This document shows positions 53,775 to 64,000 of a DNA stretch of 64,000 bases, in pieces. The stretch's first letter is position 1; each line of letters opens with the position of its first letter. The DNA is taken from positions 248,001-312,000 of the forward strand of contig JAANDG010000026.1 in NCBI GenBank assembly GCA_036852015.1. Reading direction: 5' to 3'. The notes beneath the pieces were generated by a model. That model saw only the letters and a list, made by a program, of their open reading frames with translations. It had not been told where the DNA came from and did not search any database. The stretch comes from Pelodera strongyloides (taxonomy: Eukaryota > Nematoda > Chromadorea > Rhabditida > Rhabditidae). The translations under genes and the position numbers were made by a program.

Positions 53775-55716
53775 ATGGTGAACATTCAACTTTTTTATTT
53801 AAATTGTAGCTTCCGAGACGTAAGTTTTCCATTTGCTGCAAGGGAGAGTACTGTGAATAGAACACCGTTTGTGTCATTATTTTACGTATTTTAGATGCTC
53901 CGTGAATTATCTATATGCTAATGTTTTACGTGCTATAATAACTTATTTGTTTGCCCTTCCTCTACGCAGTCATTCGGTTTCGAGTCTATTTTCCATGTTA
54001 GGCATGAAGATGTGTGCGCGTATTTTATTTTATTTTACCTTCAGTGTGTTGTTTTGTGACTAAGAATTAGTTGAATAACAAAGTATAGTGTCGTGTATGA
54101 TTGATTGATCTACATAATGTTTCTGAGCTATATATTTTGAAAATGCGTGTTTTGTATAATATTATGCTAAGTTTATTGAGCTGTTTTGTTTCATTTTAAA
54201 GTTGATGTCCTCGTTGTGATTTTAATCCCTCATAACTGAACGCACTTCAGTGTACGACGCCTTATTTAGTCAATTTCTTCTCTCATATTAACGGCGTAAG
54301 GCATTTGTTTAGGATGATTTTCCAGTTTCCCGTTTTTATTTGTTGTTTGTTTGCTTGGAGATTTCATTTTTTTTTAAGTTTGGGTTGTCCTTTTGGTTAG
54401 ATTACTTCTTTCAAAATCACCGATTCGATTGGAACAAACAGTGTACTCTTTTCGGAAACAATTCCATATCAGTGTATCATGTGTGCTTTTCTGTTGTTTT
54501 GTATATATTATATCTGTGCATAGTCTCTGTGGTAGTGCGCTTTGTTATTTAACTAGCTTATTGCCTACCCGTAATCCAAACTCAAATGCGTCTCCACAAC
54601 TAATGCAACTTCAGACGCTCAGTATAAGACTGGTTAATGGACAGTTTTTCAATACAGGGCATTATTTACCTACGTCATTTATATTCTCACACAGTTCGTT
54701 TAAAGTTGATTGACCCTCACTCATATATTACGTCTTTGTTATTTGTGTTATTGCTCCTAAATACCAAAATTGAGCACGTGTTGTGTATAGACTGAGTCAC
54801 CTAGAAAATTTTATCTACTTCCGTTTGGTTTTCTCGATTTTTTTTGCTCATATTGTACTGAAAAAAGGCTTGACGATCACTCAATAAGCCTTACGAGTTC
54901 TGTGTTTTCGGCATTAAATCTTTTCCGATGCAGTGATTTTTCGATTTTTCGATTTCAGAATGTATTTTGTCGTAATCTATTTGATTTTGTTACGAGTTTT
55001 ATGGCTTGTTTGTGTTTCATAAAGATTTTTAGACCTGTATGTTGTGGAAATTAAAATTCATTCAGCTGGTATACAATACCATTATATGTAGTTTTTTTTT
55101 AATGCAAATACATAGAAACAAGTATATCTAAATCTAAGAAAGGAAACAGCCCTAAAAACAAAGCAAGACGAGTTTTAAACAAGAATACACCTACAACGAA
55201 GCAGGCAAGATAATGTGACTGTCTACGTGAGCTGTCTAAATTCTGCGCAGTGTACCGTAGTCGTGATGTTGTGCATACACCTTTAAGATTTTTCTTGCTG
55301 GCCCCGTGGTGTGTACCGGTCAGCTCCCGTACTTTTAATCAAGGTTATTTTATTGTTTTATCGTTCATTTTTCTTTTAATGGGTTATGCTTAAGATGAAA
55401 AGGTAAAGTAATTTGGATTCTTAAAGATCTATGCAAATAAAACTAGCTAATCGAGACCGTGACGCAATTAACAGTCATGTCTTTTTTAATTATTGTTTCC
55501 CACGTAGAATTACACCTTTTGATCCATTCTCTTGTTTTTATGGATGTGATTTGTCGTAGTGCCCTAGAAGTGAGTATTTTTGCTTGTCTTTGTATGTTCT
55601 TAGCATGTCTGATGATAGGCGTGTGGTCAACGATTTTCTGTCCTGCTACGTGCATTCGTTGTTTGCGAGTTGTTTCTTTACCGAATTATGGTTTGAAAAT
55701 GGATTGTCATTTTTAG
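53775..55716. other. IRS 3'UTR and IRS-MTFP1 intergenic sequence
   Basis: T-rich, no coding exon recognised. The first AATAAA after the IRS stop is at 55436, which would make a 1.66-kb 3'UTR unless a variant signal is used earlier. Confidence 0.55.
55436..55441 (+). terminator. Candidate poly(A) signal of the IRS gene
   Basis: AATAAA 275 nt before the putative trans-splice site of the next gene, in the spacing range seen between genes of nematode operons. Confidence 0.35.
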
Positions 55717-55726
55717 GCATTGAAAA
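55711..55726 (+). promoter_or_regulatory. Putative SL acceptor of MTFP1
   Basis: CATTTTTAG ends at 55716, only 10 nt before the ATG at 55727. No upstream coding exon belongs to this gene, so a trans-splice site is the simplest reading. Confidence 0.5.
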
Positions 55727-56769
55727 ATGGCGGAAGCCCAATCACTTGGCAGTGCAATTTACGAAGCTAAACAAAAAGAACTCAGACAGATCGACATTTA
55801 TAGGGACACTCCTATCAGACTTCTTGGTTGGTTTATACTTTTATTTGGTTATGCGCTTTTGTGCAAATAGACAAGCTTGACCATGAATATATCGATACAT
55901 TTTTAATTTGCAATATGTGTGTTGACGAACTGATTTTTTTTATTCATTTGTCTACAGCTGCATTTTTTTTGTGCCTGGTTTATCAAAGCCTTTTAGGATA
56001 TGCAAATGAGGTCGGAGAAGCGTTCCGTTCCATGATATCCGTGTCCGCTGTGAGGGCAACTTACATTGTTGCTTTGGGTTATGCGACTGCCGATGCATTG
56101 GACAAGAGCCAGAAAGCGCATAGGGTACTTGTTATACTCAATCCGTTCCTAATGGTTATTTTCTTTTCAACCCAGTATATGTGGTTCTTTCTTGTATATG
56201 GCAACTGGATAGTCGCGTTACGCACTGTTGTTCAGTGTGCGTAGTACTTATTGTGTTATCTTTCAGAAATCTTGGCCCACTGAGGATGAGCGGCGCAAGC
56301 AAGTGGCCCTCGCACTCGGGGACACTTTCCTGTGGCAAGCGCTGGCTTCTGTCGCTATCCCAGGATTCACAATTAACAGAGTCTGCCATTTTACTGGCAA
56401 ATTTCTCGCAAAGTACGTTTCTTTTACATAAGCTTATACTTAGAAGGGCAGTATAACAATGCACATGTGCGGAAGTACCAATTTTTGACCATAGAAAATA
56501 AAATTAGGAAACAGGAGCAAGGAAACTTGAGAAAAATTTAATTGGAAGTCGAGTTCCTTACTCCTGAAACCAATTTTTGAACGTAAACATAAACAATGTG
56601 GACGAATGTAAACAATTTTAGGAGCACTTCGTGGCCTGCTCCGATTCGCAAGTGGACCACGACGTTTATCGGTTTGGGAGTGATTCCCTTTATTGTCAAA
56701 CCAATTGATTCGGCTGTGGAGGTTGGAATGGACAAGACTGTGCGTACCCTTTATAATCCTGTCCATTAA
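55727..56769 (+). CDS. mtp-18: Mitochondrial fission process protein 1 (MTFP1/MTP18)
   Basis: Inner mitochondrial membrane protein that promotes mitochondrial fission. Exons 55727-55826, 55997-56124, 56267-56412, 56622-56769; 522 nt, 173 residues, close to the roughly 166 of the human protein. Family blocks are strongly conserved: DIYRDTPIRLLGYANEVGEA (24-43), a first hydrophobic segment to about residue 60, ADALDKSQKA, FLWQALASVAIPGFTINRVC (97-116), IRKWTTTFIGLG, IPFIVKPID and a short tail with LYNP. All three introns keep frame (phases 1, 0, 2) and use GT-AG. The start was chosen for its position just after a TTTTTAG acceptor and the N-terminal match. It lies on the same strand about 2 kb downstream of the IRS stop and may be the second gene of an operon. 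Confidence 0.95.
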
Positions 56770-57540
56770 GACCAAACCTTCCGACTGATTGGCTTCTAAC
56801 GAAAAAATAATACTGTCGCTTTTTGTTTCTGCAGAAAATGAGATTAGTTGTATGCACCGATTGCTTGGTTGTTGTTGTTGTGAGATAATTAATTACCTTA
56901 AATTTCTATCGGTTTTCTACACATATACCGTCGAGTGTTGTGAGTGCCTTCGTATAATCGAAACCCTCGGTGGTTTTTTTTTTTTTTTTCGTTTTTTTTA
57001 TGGCTTTTTAGGAAATTGTCGTAGGCCAGCTATTTTATGTACTAAATTTCCAAGTCTTCTCTGCTAATTGAGGGAATTCTCGTTTTATGTAAAGATTCTA
57101 TTCTTGACCTAGTCGTTCAATTCCTTTATGGGTGTTTTCATCTGCTCTCCCATTATGTTTGCTCAAGTCTTTTGTGTTATTTTTGTGGTACGTTGTACCA
57201 ATCCAGTATGCCTCTCCCAGTGAATTTTTAGCACCATAAAAGCTAGACCTCATATGTTAGCCTGTGCGTCCTTGTGTCACCTTTTTAAGTATGTACTCCA
57301 ATAGTTTTCGGTTTTTTCTCAATGTATGTTAGGCGTTTCTTCATTTGAAAATTACATTCTTACTGTTTGTTTTTTTAATAAAAAATGTAGAAGGTGACTC
57401 GTAGTGATTTTACCCATTGTGTACGTTCTATTTAATAAAAAGCTATTCAATTGTCTGATTTGGCTTTTTTTTGCTATAAGCGACATCTATATTGCTATAT
57501 TACTCCGTCTGTTTGATAATACAGAAGTGCGTAAGCGTAT
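56770..57540 (+). other. MTFP1 3'UTR and flank
   Basis: T-rich sequence including a run of about 17 T near 56974. Two AATAAA signals, at 57377-57382 and 57434-57439, are the first after the stop. Confidence 0.5.
57377..57439 (+). terminator. Candidate poly(A) signals of MTFP1
   Basis: AATAAA at 57377-57382 and again at 57434-57439, about 610 and 665 nt beyond the stop codon. Confidence 0.4.
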
Positions 57541-60500
57541 CCAGGTATGTAGGAAATGAGTCATCATATAATGAACCGGATTGTTCTCATACGAGCGGGG
57601 GGAATACTCGGAGTTTCAAGGATGCAATGCAAACGGTAATTACGTAATACAAACACCAAGTTGCGTTGCATTCTCGCTCAATTAATTGGATTACTGTAGC
57701 AACTTACATGTAAATAAAAAATAATGTTTTGGACTACAATATACGTTTGTTGCACCTACTTGTATATTGGTTATTGGTCGAGTTAATATGCTAATACGCC
57801 CAAGGAAAAAGCCATCGTAGGGCACTTGTTTTCGTTTGAACGTTTTCAGATTCCATCTTACCTCGCTCGAGGACCCATTCTTAAGGCAAGTAGAGTAAGG
57901 CGAGTGCCATGGTTGTCCAACAGAGAGAAAGAGAGAATGGCCTTCCATCAATAAATGGCTCCTCGTCACGTCTGCCATGTCCTATATTGCAGCCAAAGAG
58001 TACCAAACATTGAAGTGCCTTATTTGACCCTTGTATTTTAAACAAAAAGGCCATGTTTCGTATTAGCCGTCTTACGCGTAGTCTACACAAGAATTCACAT
58101 CATCTGTCTACAAATTCGCCGTCTAGCCACTTTGTTTTTCTCCTTATTACTTTGTTCTAGTATCTCCATTCAACCCGACCCGCAGTTAATTGTATTAATT
58201 CTAGACTTGGTATTGTGCGCTAGAAAATTCCAAGTTGATTAGTTGGACAATGAGTCAATAGAACAGCTGTTCCGCACTGATTGAGCCTATTTACAACAGA
58301 AGCAACAAGAAAAGCGATGTTGCTATCGCATATTTGCAAGCAGGTTCTTCTTCTTCGTCTTTATACCACCATGCTCCTCCGAGGCCCTCGGTAATTCACT
58401 TCCCTAACAATTATGTTATGATGACCAAACGTATTTTATGAAAACTAGCCTATTTGCGTTGTGCCTAGTTTTTGCGCATCTGTGGAGTAGATATTTCGCA
58501 CGATTGTAAGATTGTATGTATTTGCTGTCATTTTATAGCTTTATTTAATATACTATACACATTCCTATCATATCATTCGGCCACAAATTCGCATTAAAAA
58601 GTTTCAAGCTTCTTTAGCCTTCACTTTTATGCAGGACGAAGTAAAAGAGACAACTCCCATTAAGAAGTGGTTTTGTTGTTATTAGAAGAAAATGTGTCAC
58701 TTGATAAAAAATCTGACTTCACTAAAAGATTTTTTCATAAATGCGGCAGATTCTTGCTTCCAAACGTTTCCAATGTCGTGCCTGCCCACTCTTGTATGCA
58801 AAGTGATGCATATCTGAGTAGCTTTTTTTGAACGTCTTTTGGGTCTTGCATAAATATAAAAAAGTGAAAAGTTTTCTTTGATACATATTTCGTGAAGTCT
58901 ATATCTTTCTGGTGACAATACTCTTATTAGTATTTTCCTTCGTTTCATTCGAGTTCCGTTTATCTTCTCCACGGGACGTCGTCTTGATCGGGCCAGGGTC
59001 CTTCTTTTGAAAGTCCCACACTTGAGGGGTGCCCACCCTCCCCCAGATGTGAAGAACTCTCCCCTTCTCTCTCCAAATACCCAAAGGAATTCACTAGACG
59101 GAAAAGAAATGTGCAAGGAACAATCCACACCACCTTCTACTCGTCACTCCTACTTTTCCTGGATCACAGTGCACAAAACACATTGTCTCGGACCACTTCT
59201 GGACAGATGCATCAGTGTTTTTGCTATTTTCATTCACATCACCACTTTTGCCTTCTGCGGATGCGGAGTGTGTCCGCATCAAATTTTTTTTTGAACTATT
59301 GCCTTTGTAACCATTATCTACACTGGACAGTAGGTTTTTTTGCTCGACAAGTGGTCTATTATCGTAGCCAAATTAACCGTCCAATGTGCAAATGGTTGCT
59401 CAAAAATGTCATAATGTCAAATGTGATGTGATTTTTGTAGAAGGGGACTAATTTTCTACGTAATATTAAATTTTTGTCATTAACAACATCACTGACCGCA
59501 ATATATCGTAAGGTGCTATGTGGTTATCATTATTACTTCATCGAACAGTTAATTACGAACAGCAATAGAAACAATACCCTCGGGAGTCGGATGGATGGCT
59601 TCGCCCAAAAATTCCTTTCAAGTTATTGTTTTATTGTTTCTTTTTGCTGTATATGATGAACTGCTTGACAACGTAGTGATGAGAACCGCACATCGCCCTT
59701 CCAACCATCCTTCTCTCTTTGTATTTGAGCGATTTAGTTTTCGGCACTTATGGTGATCAAAATACAGTGATGATAAGAACCAAACGACTATTTTTGGACT
59801 GAAGCAAAGCAAATGCATTGAGCTGGTAGGAATTCGTTCTCATTGCTGGGTGTTTCACATTTACTCCCTTCGGTTGGCATCCGATTCACTCGCATATATC
59901 GTCCCTCCTTGGGTTGACTTTCTGGGAATGAAATGATATAGGGGGTCCTGCGCGACCACTCCCCTATCTCTCACCCTCTTCTTCAAGTAGGGAAGGTGTG
60001 CGGTCGACTACGGAAATTAGTTTACCGCTCCGTGGGTCGCCCATCTCTGAAGCTACTACCTTCACACCATGACCACTCTTCAATATTCTACATCTTTGCA
60101 TTTGACGATGATTTTTTGGATGCTGCGCATTAATACATTCTTCCCTACCCAGTTTTTTTTAAATGGCGACCTTGGAAGAAAAACTGGTATAAAACACACC
60201 TGCATTCTAATCAACAGTAATGGGGTCCAGCTTAAAAAAAGTGCAGTTTATACTATTTCCCTTACTATATCTAATTTTTGCTCACCATATTTTCCAGGAA
60301 CAACTTCGGCGACCGATTGTGTCCGAGGACACATGACCCTTACGACCTATCTATTACATATATTTACTAAAATAAGTGAATATAACCCAGTTGATGACGT
60401 CATTTTCTAACTTTCTTTCTCTATTTCTCTCTTTCTATCTTTTCCGTTTTTCTCACTCCCTCCCCCTTGTCTCTCTTGTGGATGTAATCCGCTTCGTCGA

Positions 60501-63500
60501 ACTCCCAGTAAGACCGTGTTAATTAGGAGACCGACTTGCATTTGGTTTTGCCATTGCCCTCCTCCCATCGTCAGTGGCAAAACCCTAACGAATCATTAAC
60601 GATTCACGAATGAGCAAATATTTTTCCCTCCCAGAAACTGCGAATTCCTAATAATATGATAATTGCCTGCGATTGATATGCAGATGTGCTAACGGAAAAG
60701 CTAGTCTAGCTATTCGCTCCAGCAGCTCGCTATTTAAGTAACTGTACTTTTCTTGATAGCCGACTGTTTCTGTCTTCTGTCTCAGTCGGCTCTCTGGATT
60801 CCATATATCCATAGTAGAGATTTTTGTTCCGTTCCTTTTTGTCCGCTGCATTGTCAGGAAACGCATTTTGCTGAATGGTTCTACCGTAGATAGACAATAG
60901 ATTCAACAAAGCGCATTGTGACAAGGGGTTACGAGTGTTTCCCTAATGTAGCTATTGACTTAAAGAAAAAATGAAACGTAGAAAAGGGTTGGATATTTAG
61001 ACGTTATATCTAAATTTCAGTTGCATATGGGGGACAATATATGTCCGTGCTAATGTGCTATATTGCGGTATTTATTTGAAACTTCGTCACATCTAGAATA
61101 AAAACGCGGTTTTACTGAAGTATATTTCATGACTAACGAGAGTCATGAAAAAAACTAGATGAACTTTTTTCCAATAAGGTATTGAATCGTTTTTTGTCGC
61201 CGTTTCTACTGCAGGCTAGTAGATATACTAACGGATTGTGTTGTTGTTGACTGTTCAATAGGCAGCCAAATGGTCACTTTGAGGGGACGAGTTTGTCACA
61301 ACAATTAGTCGTAGCACGGGTTGAAAGTTGGCCCACAAAGTCCTAACTAGGGGCCCAGCAAGTGCCTATTGCACTGCCCCCGAGGGACGACCACGATAGA
61401 ATGACATGTTCCCCCTCGCCGCCTAGGATGAATGTATGTACATACGTATATTGTTGGGCCCCAAACCCACAAGTGTCCAAGTGCATATAATAACTTAGTC
61501 TTGACGCCACTCATTGATGTACAGGTATTTTTCGCTTCGCTGTCAGGAACTACTATTTTAAGCTATAAGATTGCCATTTAACAGGATTTTGTCGTTATTT
61601 AAGTTTGCCCCACGGAATGCATAAATGTATGATAATACATGCACTTGCCGACCCTTTTTCCAAATCTAATAAATTTAAACACTAAAACGCAATCCGGTTT
61701 TAAATTTTACTGGAAAATCCGCTTGTAAATAAATATTATATTGTGTATCTATTTTATCTATTTATTCTAAACGCAGTTGTTCCTACAAACCTCCTCCCTT
61801 ATTGTGCTCGAACTTCTAGCGAGACTCATCACTCGGTAGTGAACTAAAGGGATACGCTCTTAAGGTTGCTTTCTTTACGTATTATGTTGCGAAAGAAGAT
61901 GTTTAAAAGAAGCCGGGGAACCATTCCTTTTGCCATGCACTTATGAATATTGCTGGTGTTTGCCTGAAACGCGGGTAGTCTATAAAGTCAATTGCTTGGA
62001 ACGGGCGGCCGGCGCTTTAGAAAAGGGGGGACCCAATTTTGATGTGCATGCCTAAAAAAGCGCTCTCAATCAAATATTTCCACGTTTTCCGTAGGCCCTT
62101 TTCCGAAAACCTCACTTTTTCATGAATGCTCCACTTCGGCTCTAAGGAGTACACGCATAACTTGACAAATTTGCCCCGCATTCCAATAAAAAACCCTATT
62201 TCAGAGCTTCTCCTCAGGATTTCCAAGCGCTTCCTTATATATTTGAAGCGTTAGAAAATACTGCATAACTCAGGTGCTGAGCGACAGCTGTGAATAAATA
62301 AATAATAATTGCCAGAAAATAACACTAACCGCAACCTATGCATTTTTTTCTCCTAACTCTCTCATTTTTTGTTAGAGATATCACTGCAGGGACTGTTCAT
62401 GTGGCATGGACTGTGCAATTTAATTACATATATATCCTTCTGAAGTTCTTCTCTATGCAAATGCCTGGCGCCTGTAGTTTGAGTAAACGAACACATTCGT
62501 TTTGAACAAGGAAAGTCTCAGCATCTATCTTCCGTTCTTACTGAAGTATATGTTCTGATTTTGTAAAGTTTCGACGGAGATCTCCATTGAGACCAATTTT
62601 GCTTTACCAATTATTCTTTGTAAATACAAAATTGCTTACATAGAACAGCTAATATATGTTAATCTTTCTCACCAGCTTTGTTTTTGTGGAATACTAAAAT
62701 ATTTCTGCGAATTTTCAGAATATTTTCACATATAGAAAGAAACTCACGATGTTGGGGTACATGAAACAATTACTCTTATTGAAATTATTACCATATCTAC
62801 ATATTCGTTAGTTTGCTATGTTTCGTCCCGAGAGTGATTTGTTTGAGCGGAATTATCGCAATTGCCTCGTCATAACCTTTTACCGTTTATTCGTGTCTAT
62901 GATTGCACTGCACTGTAAATATGTAAGTTTGGCTTTGCAACTCATCATGAAAGTTTCAGGCTCGCTACACTCAATATTGAGGCCGATTGCAACGTTTCGA
63001 AACCATTTCGAACAGGTCTAGTTAATCCTTACAACTAAATTTTTCTTTTTGTAAATTCAAACGACATTCCTCTTTTGCATTGCGTTAGTGCTGTTGCATA
63101 AAAACAATTGAAAATTCGCATTAATGTAAATAAGCGCCCATTTGTTTATTGAAATAATTGCTAATTTTGTTGTTATGCCCAGCTCATCAGTCTTGTTATT
63201 ACTCGGGCGCTTCCTGGAACACACACGAAATATTCCGCAATTCTCCATTATGTTCTTAATAATTGTGGTAGTCATTGAGATGTAATGCATTATTGTCATG
63301 ATGGCTAAAAGTAACAGGTCGCGCCTTGTTCTTTTTTCACTTGTTTGAGTGAAAGGACCTTTTTAGTAAGGTTCCCTAAGTTTTTATGCCCAAATAGTTT
63401 TTTTCCATCTGAAAGACATTTGCAACGTATTTCGCTAATTAGCCCCACACTGACAAGTGCACGAACCACCATTCAGCGAGTCGGATTTCACACTCACAGC

Positions 63501-64000
63501 AAGAAATCATCCCGACGTTTCTTACCTTGAATCATGTACACTTTTTTCATTACTTGCAAACTTTTCGTTGAGAAGAAATAAAGAGACAGACAAGTTATAC
63601 ACGCGACGAGTTCGTATACACTCCTCGAGCGTTGCTACTGTTATTACGAATGAATACGTAGACAAAAAGATGCTTTCTAATATTCCCCTAAGGCAGCTCC
63701 TCAGAACTTTTTTTTATATGTTCACTACGTACTACGTGGACGTAAGGTTGTGGTTTGATTCCTTTCTTTGGGTATAAACGTTCTGCGGCGGATTTCTTCG
63801 TTTTGCTGCATTATCTTATGGGAGACTGAAATGGTTAGCTGTGTCTTCTCCTATCTTCCCCTCCTTATTTTTTTTTCATTTCATAATTGATCGGTAATTC
63901 AAAGTCATGGGCTTTTCTTCCAGTCCGTTCAATACTCCAGTTTTCGATCGTTATAAAGATTATGAAATACAAAGAGCCATTATGAAATAGTATTGCATAT
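57541..64000. other. Gene-poor right end
   Basis: About 6.5 kb in which no open frame carries a recognisable domain or joins others by splice phase. A short hairpin TTTCATGACT/AGTCATGAAA is at 61125-61150. Pyrimidine-rich patches occur near 59020-59150 and 60410-60480. Single exons of a gene beginning beyond the window could be missed. Confidence 0.45.

Noticed and set aside
56156..56464. 102-residue minus-strand open frame over MTFP1
   Set aside because: Antisense shadow of the strongly conserved MTFP1 exon 3.

Overview
The window is nuclear DNA of a nematode. Evidence: many short introns with TTTTCAG/TTTTTAG acceptors, splice-acceptor-like sites 0-52 nt upstream of start codons (as expected for spliced-leader trans-splicing), mariner-family and foldback repeats, and five genes whose best relatives are animal or nematode proteins. 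From memory, the C. elegans X-linked cosmid ZC8 carries a SMYD gene (set-30), lfi-1 and a type II PI 4-kinase. The same trio at the left of this window suggests a Rhabditina (clade V) relative and X-type linkage. The species cannot be read from the sequence.

Layout. (1) 1-3504, minus strand: a SMYD-family SET/MYND protein, cut off by the left window edge. (2) 5747-35153, plus strand: type II phosphatidylinositol 4-kinase, 16 coding exons, 595 residues. Its intron 7 is about 20.5 kb (8011-28532). (3) 9466-21925, minus strand: a complete 47-exon gene for a 2478-residue coiled-coil protein (LFI-1-like), lying wholly inside that intron in antisense orientation. (4) 36593-37485: a dead mariner element with perfect 24-bp inverted ends. 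(5) 37486-46033: about 8.5 kb with no gene I can recognise. (6) 46061-53774, plus strand: an insulin receptor substrate homologue (PH + PTB + YxxM tail), 26 exons, 1133 residues. (7) 55727-56769, plus strand: MTFP1/MTP-18, a mitochondrial fission protein, 4 exons, 173 residues, possibly operonic with the IRS gene. (8) 56770-64000: no gene recognised.

Exon models were built by hand from frame, phase and splice consensus. For the four complete genes the exon lengths sum to an exact multiple of three with a single terminal stop, a strong internal check. Assignments rest on recognised motifs, not database searches. The IRS and the PI 4-kinase both act in phosphoinositide signalling, but nothing in the sequence shows that they are co-regulated.

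The most unusual points are the whole 47-exon gene nested antisense in a kinase intron, a recurrent short beta-like/Gly-rich module dividing the coiled coil of the LFI-1-like protein (including a collagen-like Gly-X-Y run), a roughly 60-residue acidic insertion inside the PI 4-kinase catalytic domain, replacement of both asparagines of the SMYD NHSCxPN signature, and two GC-AG introns.
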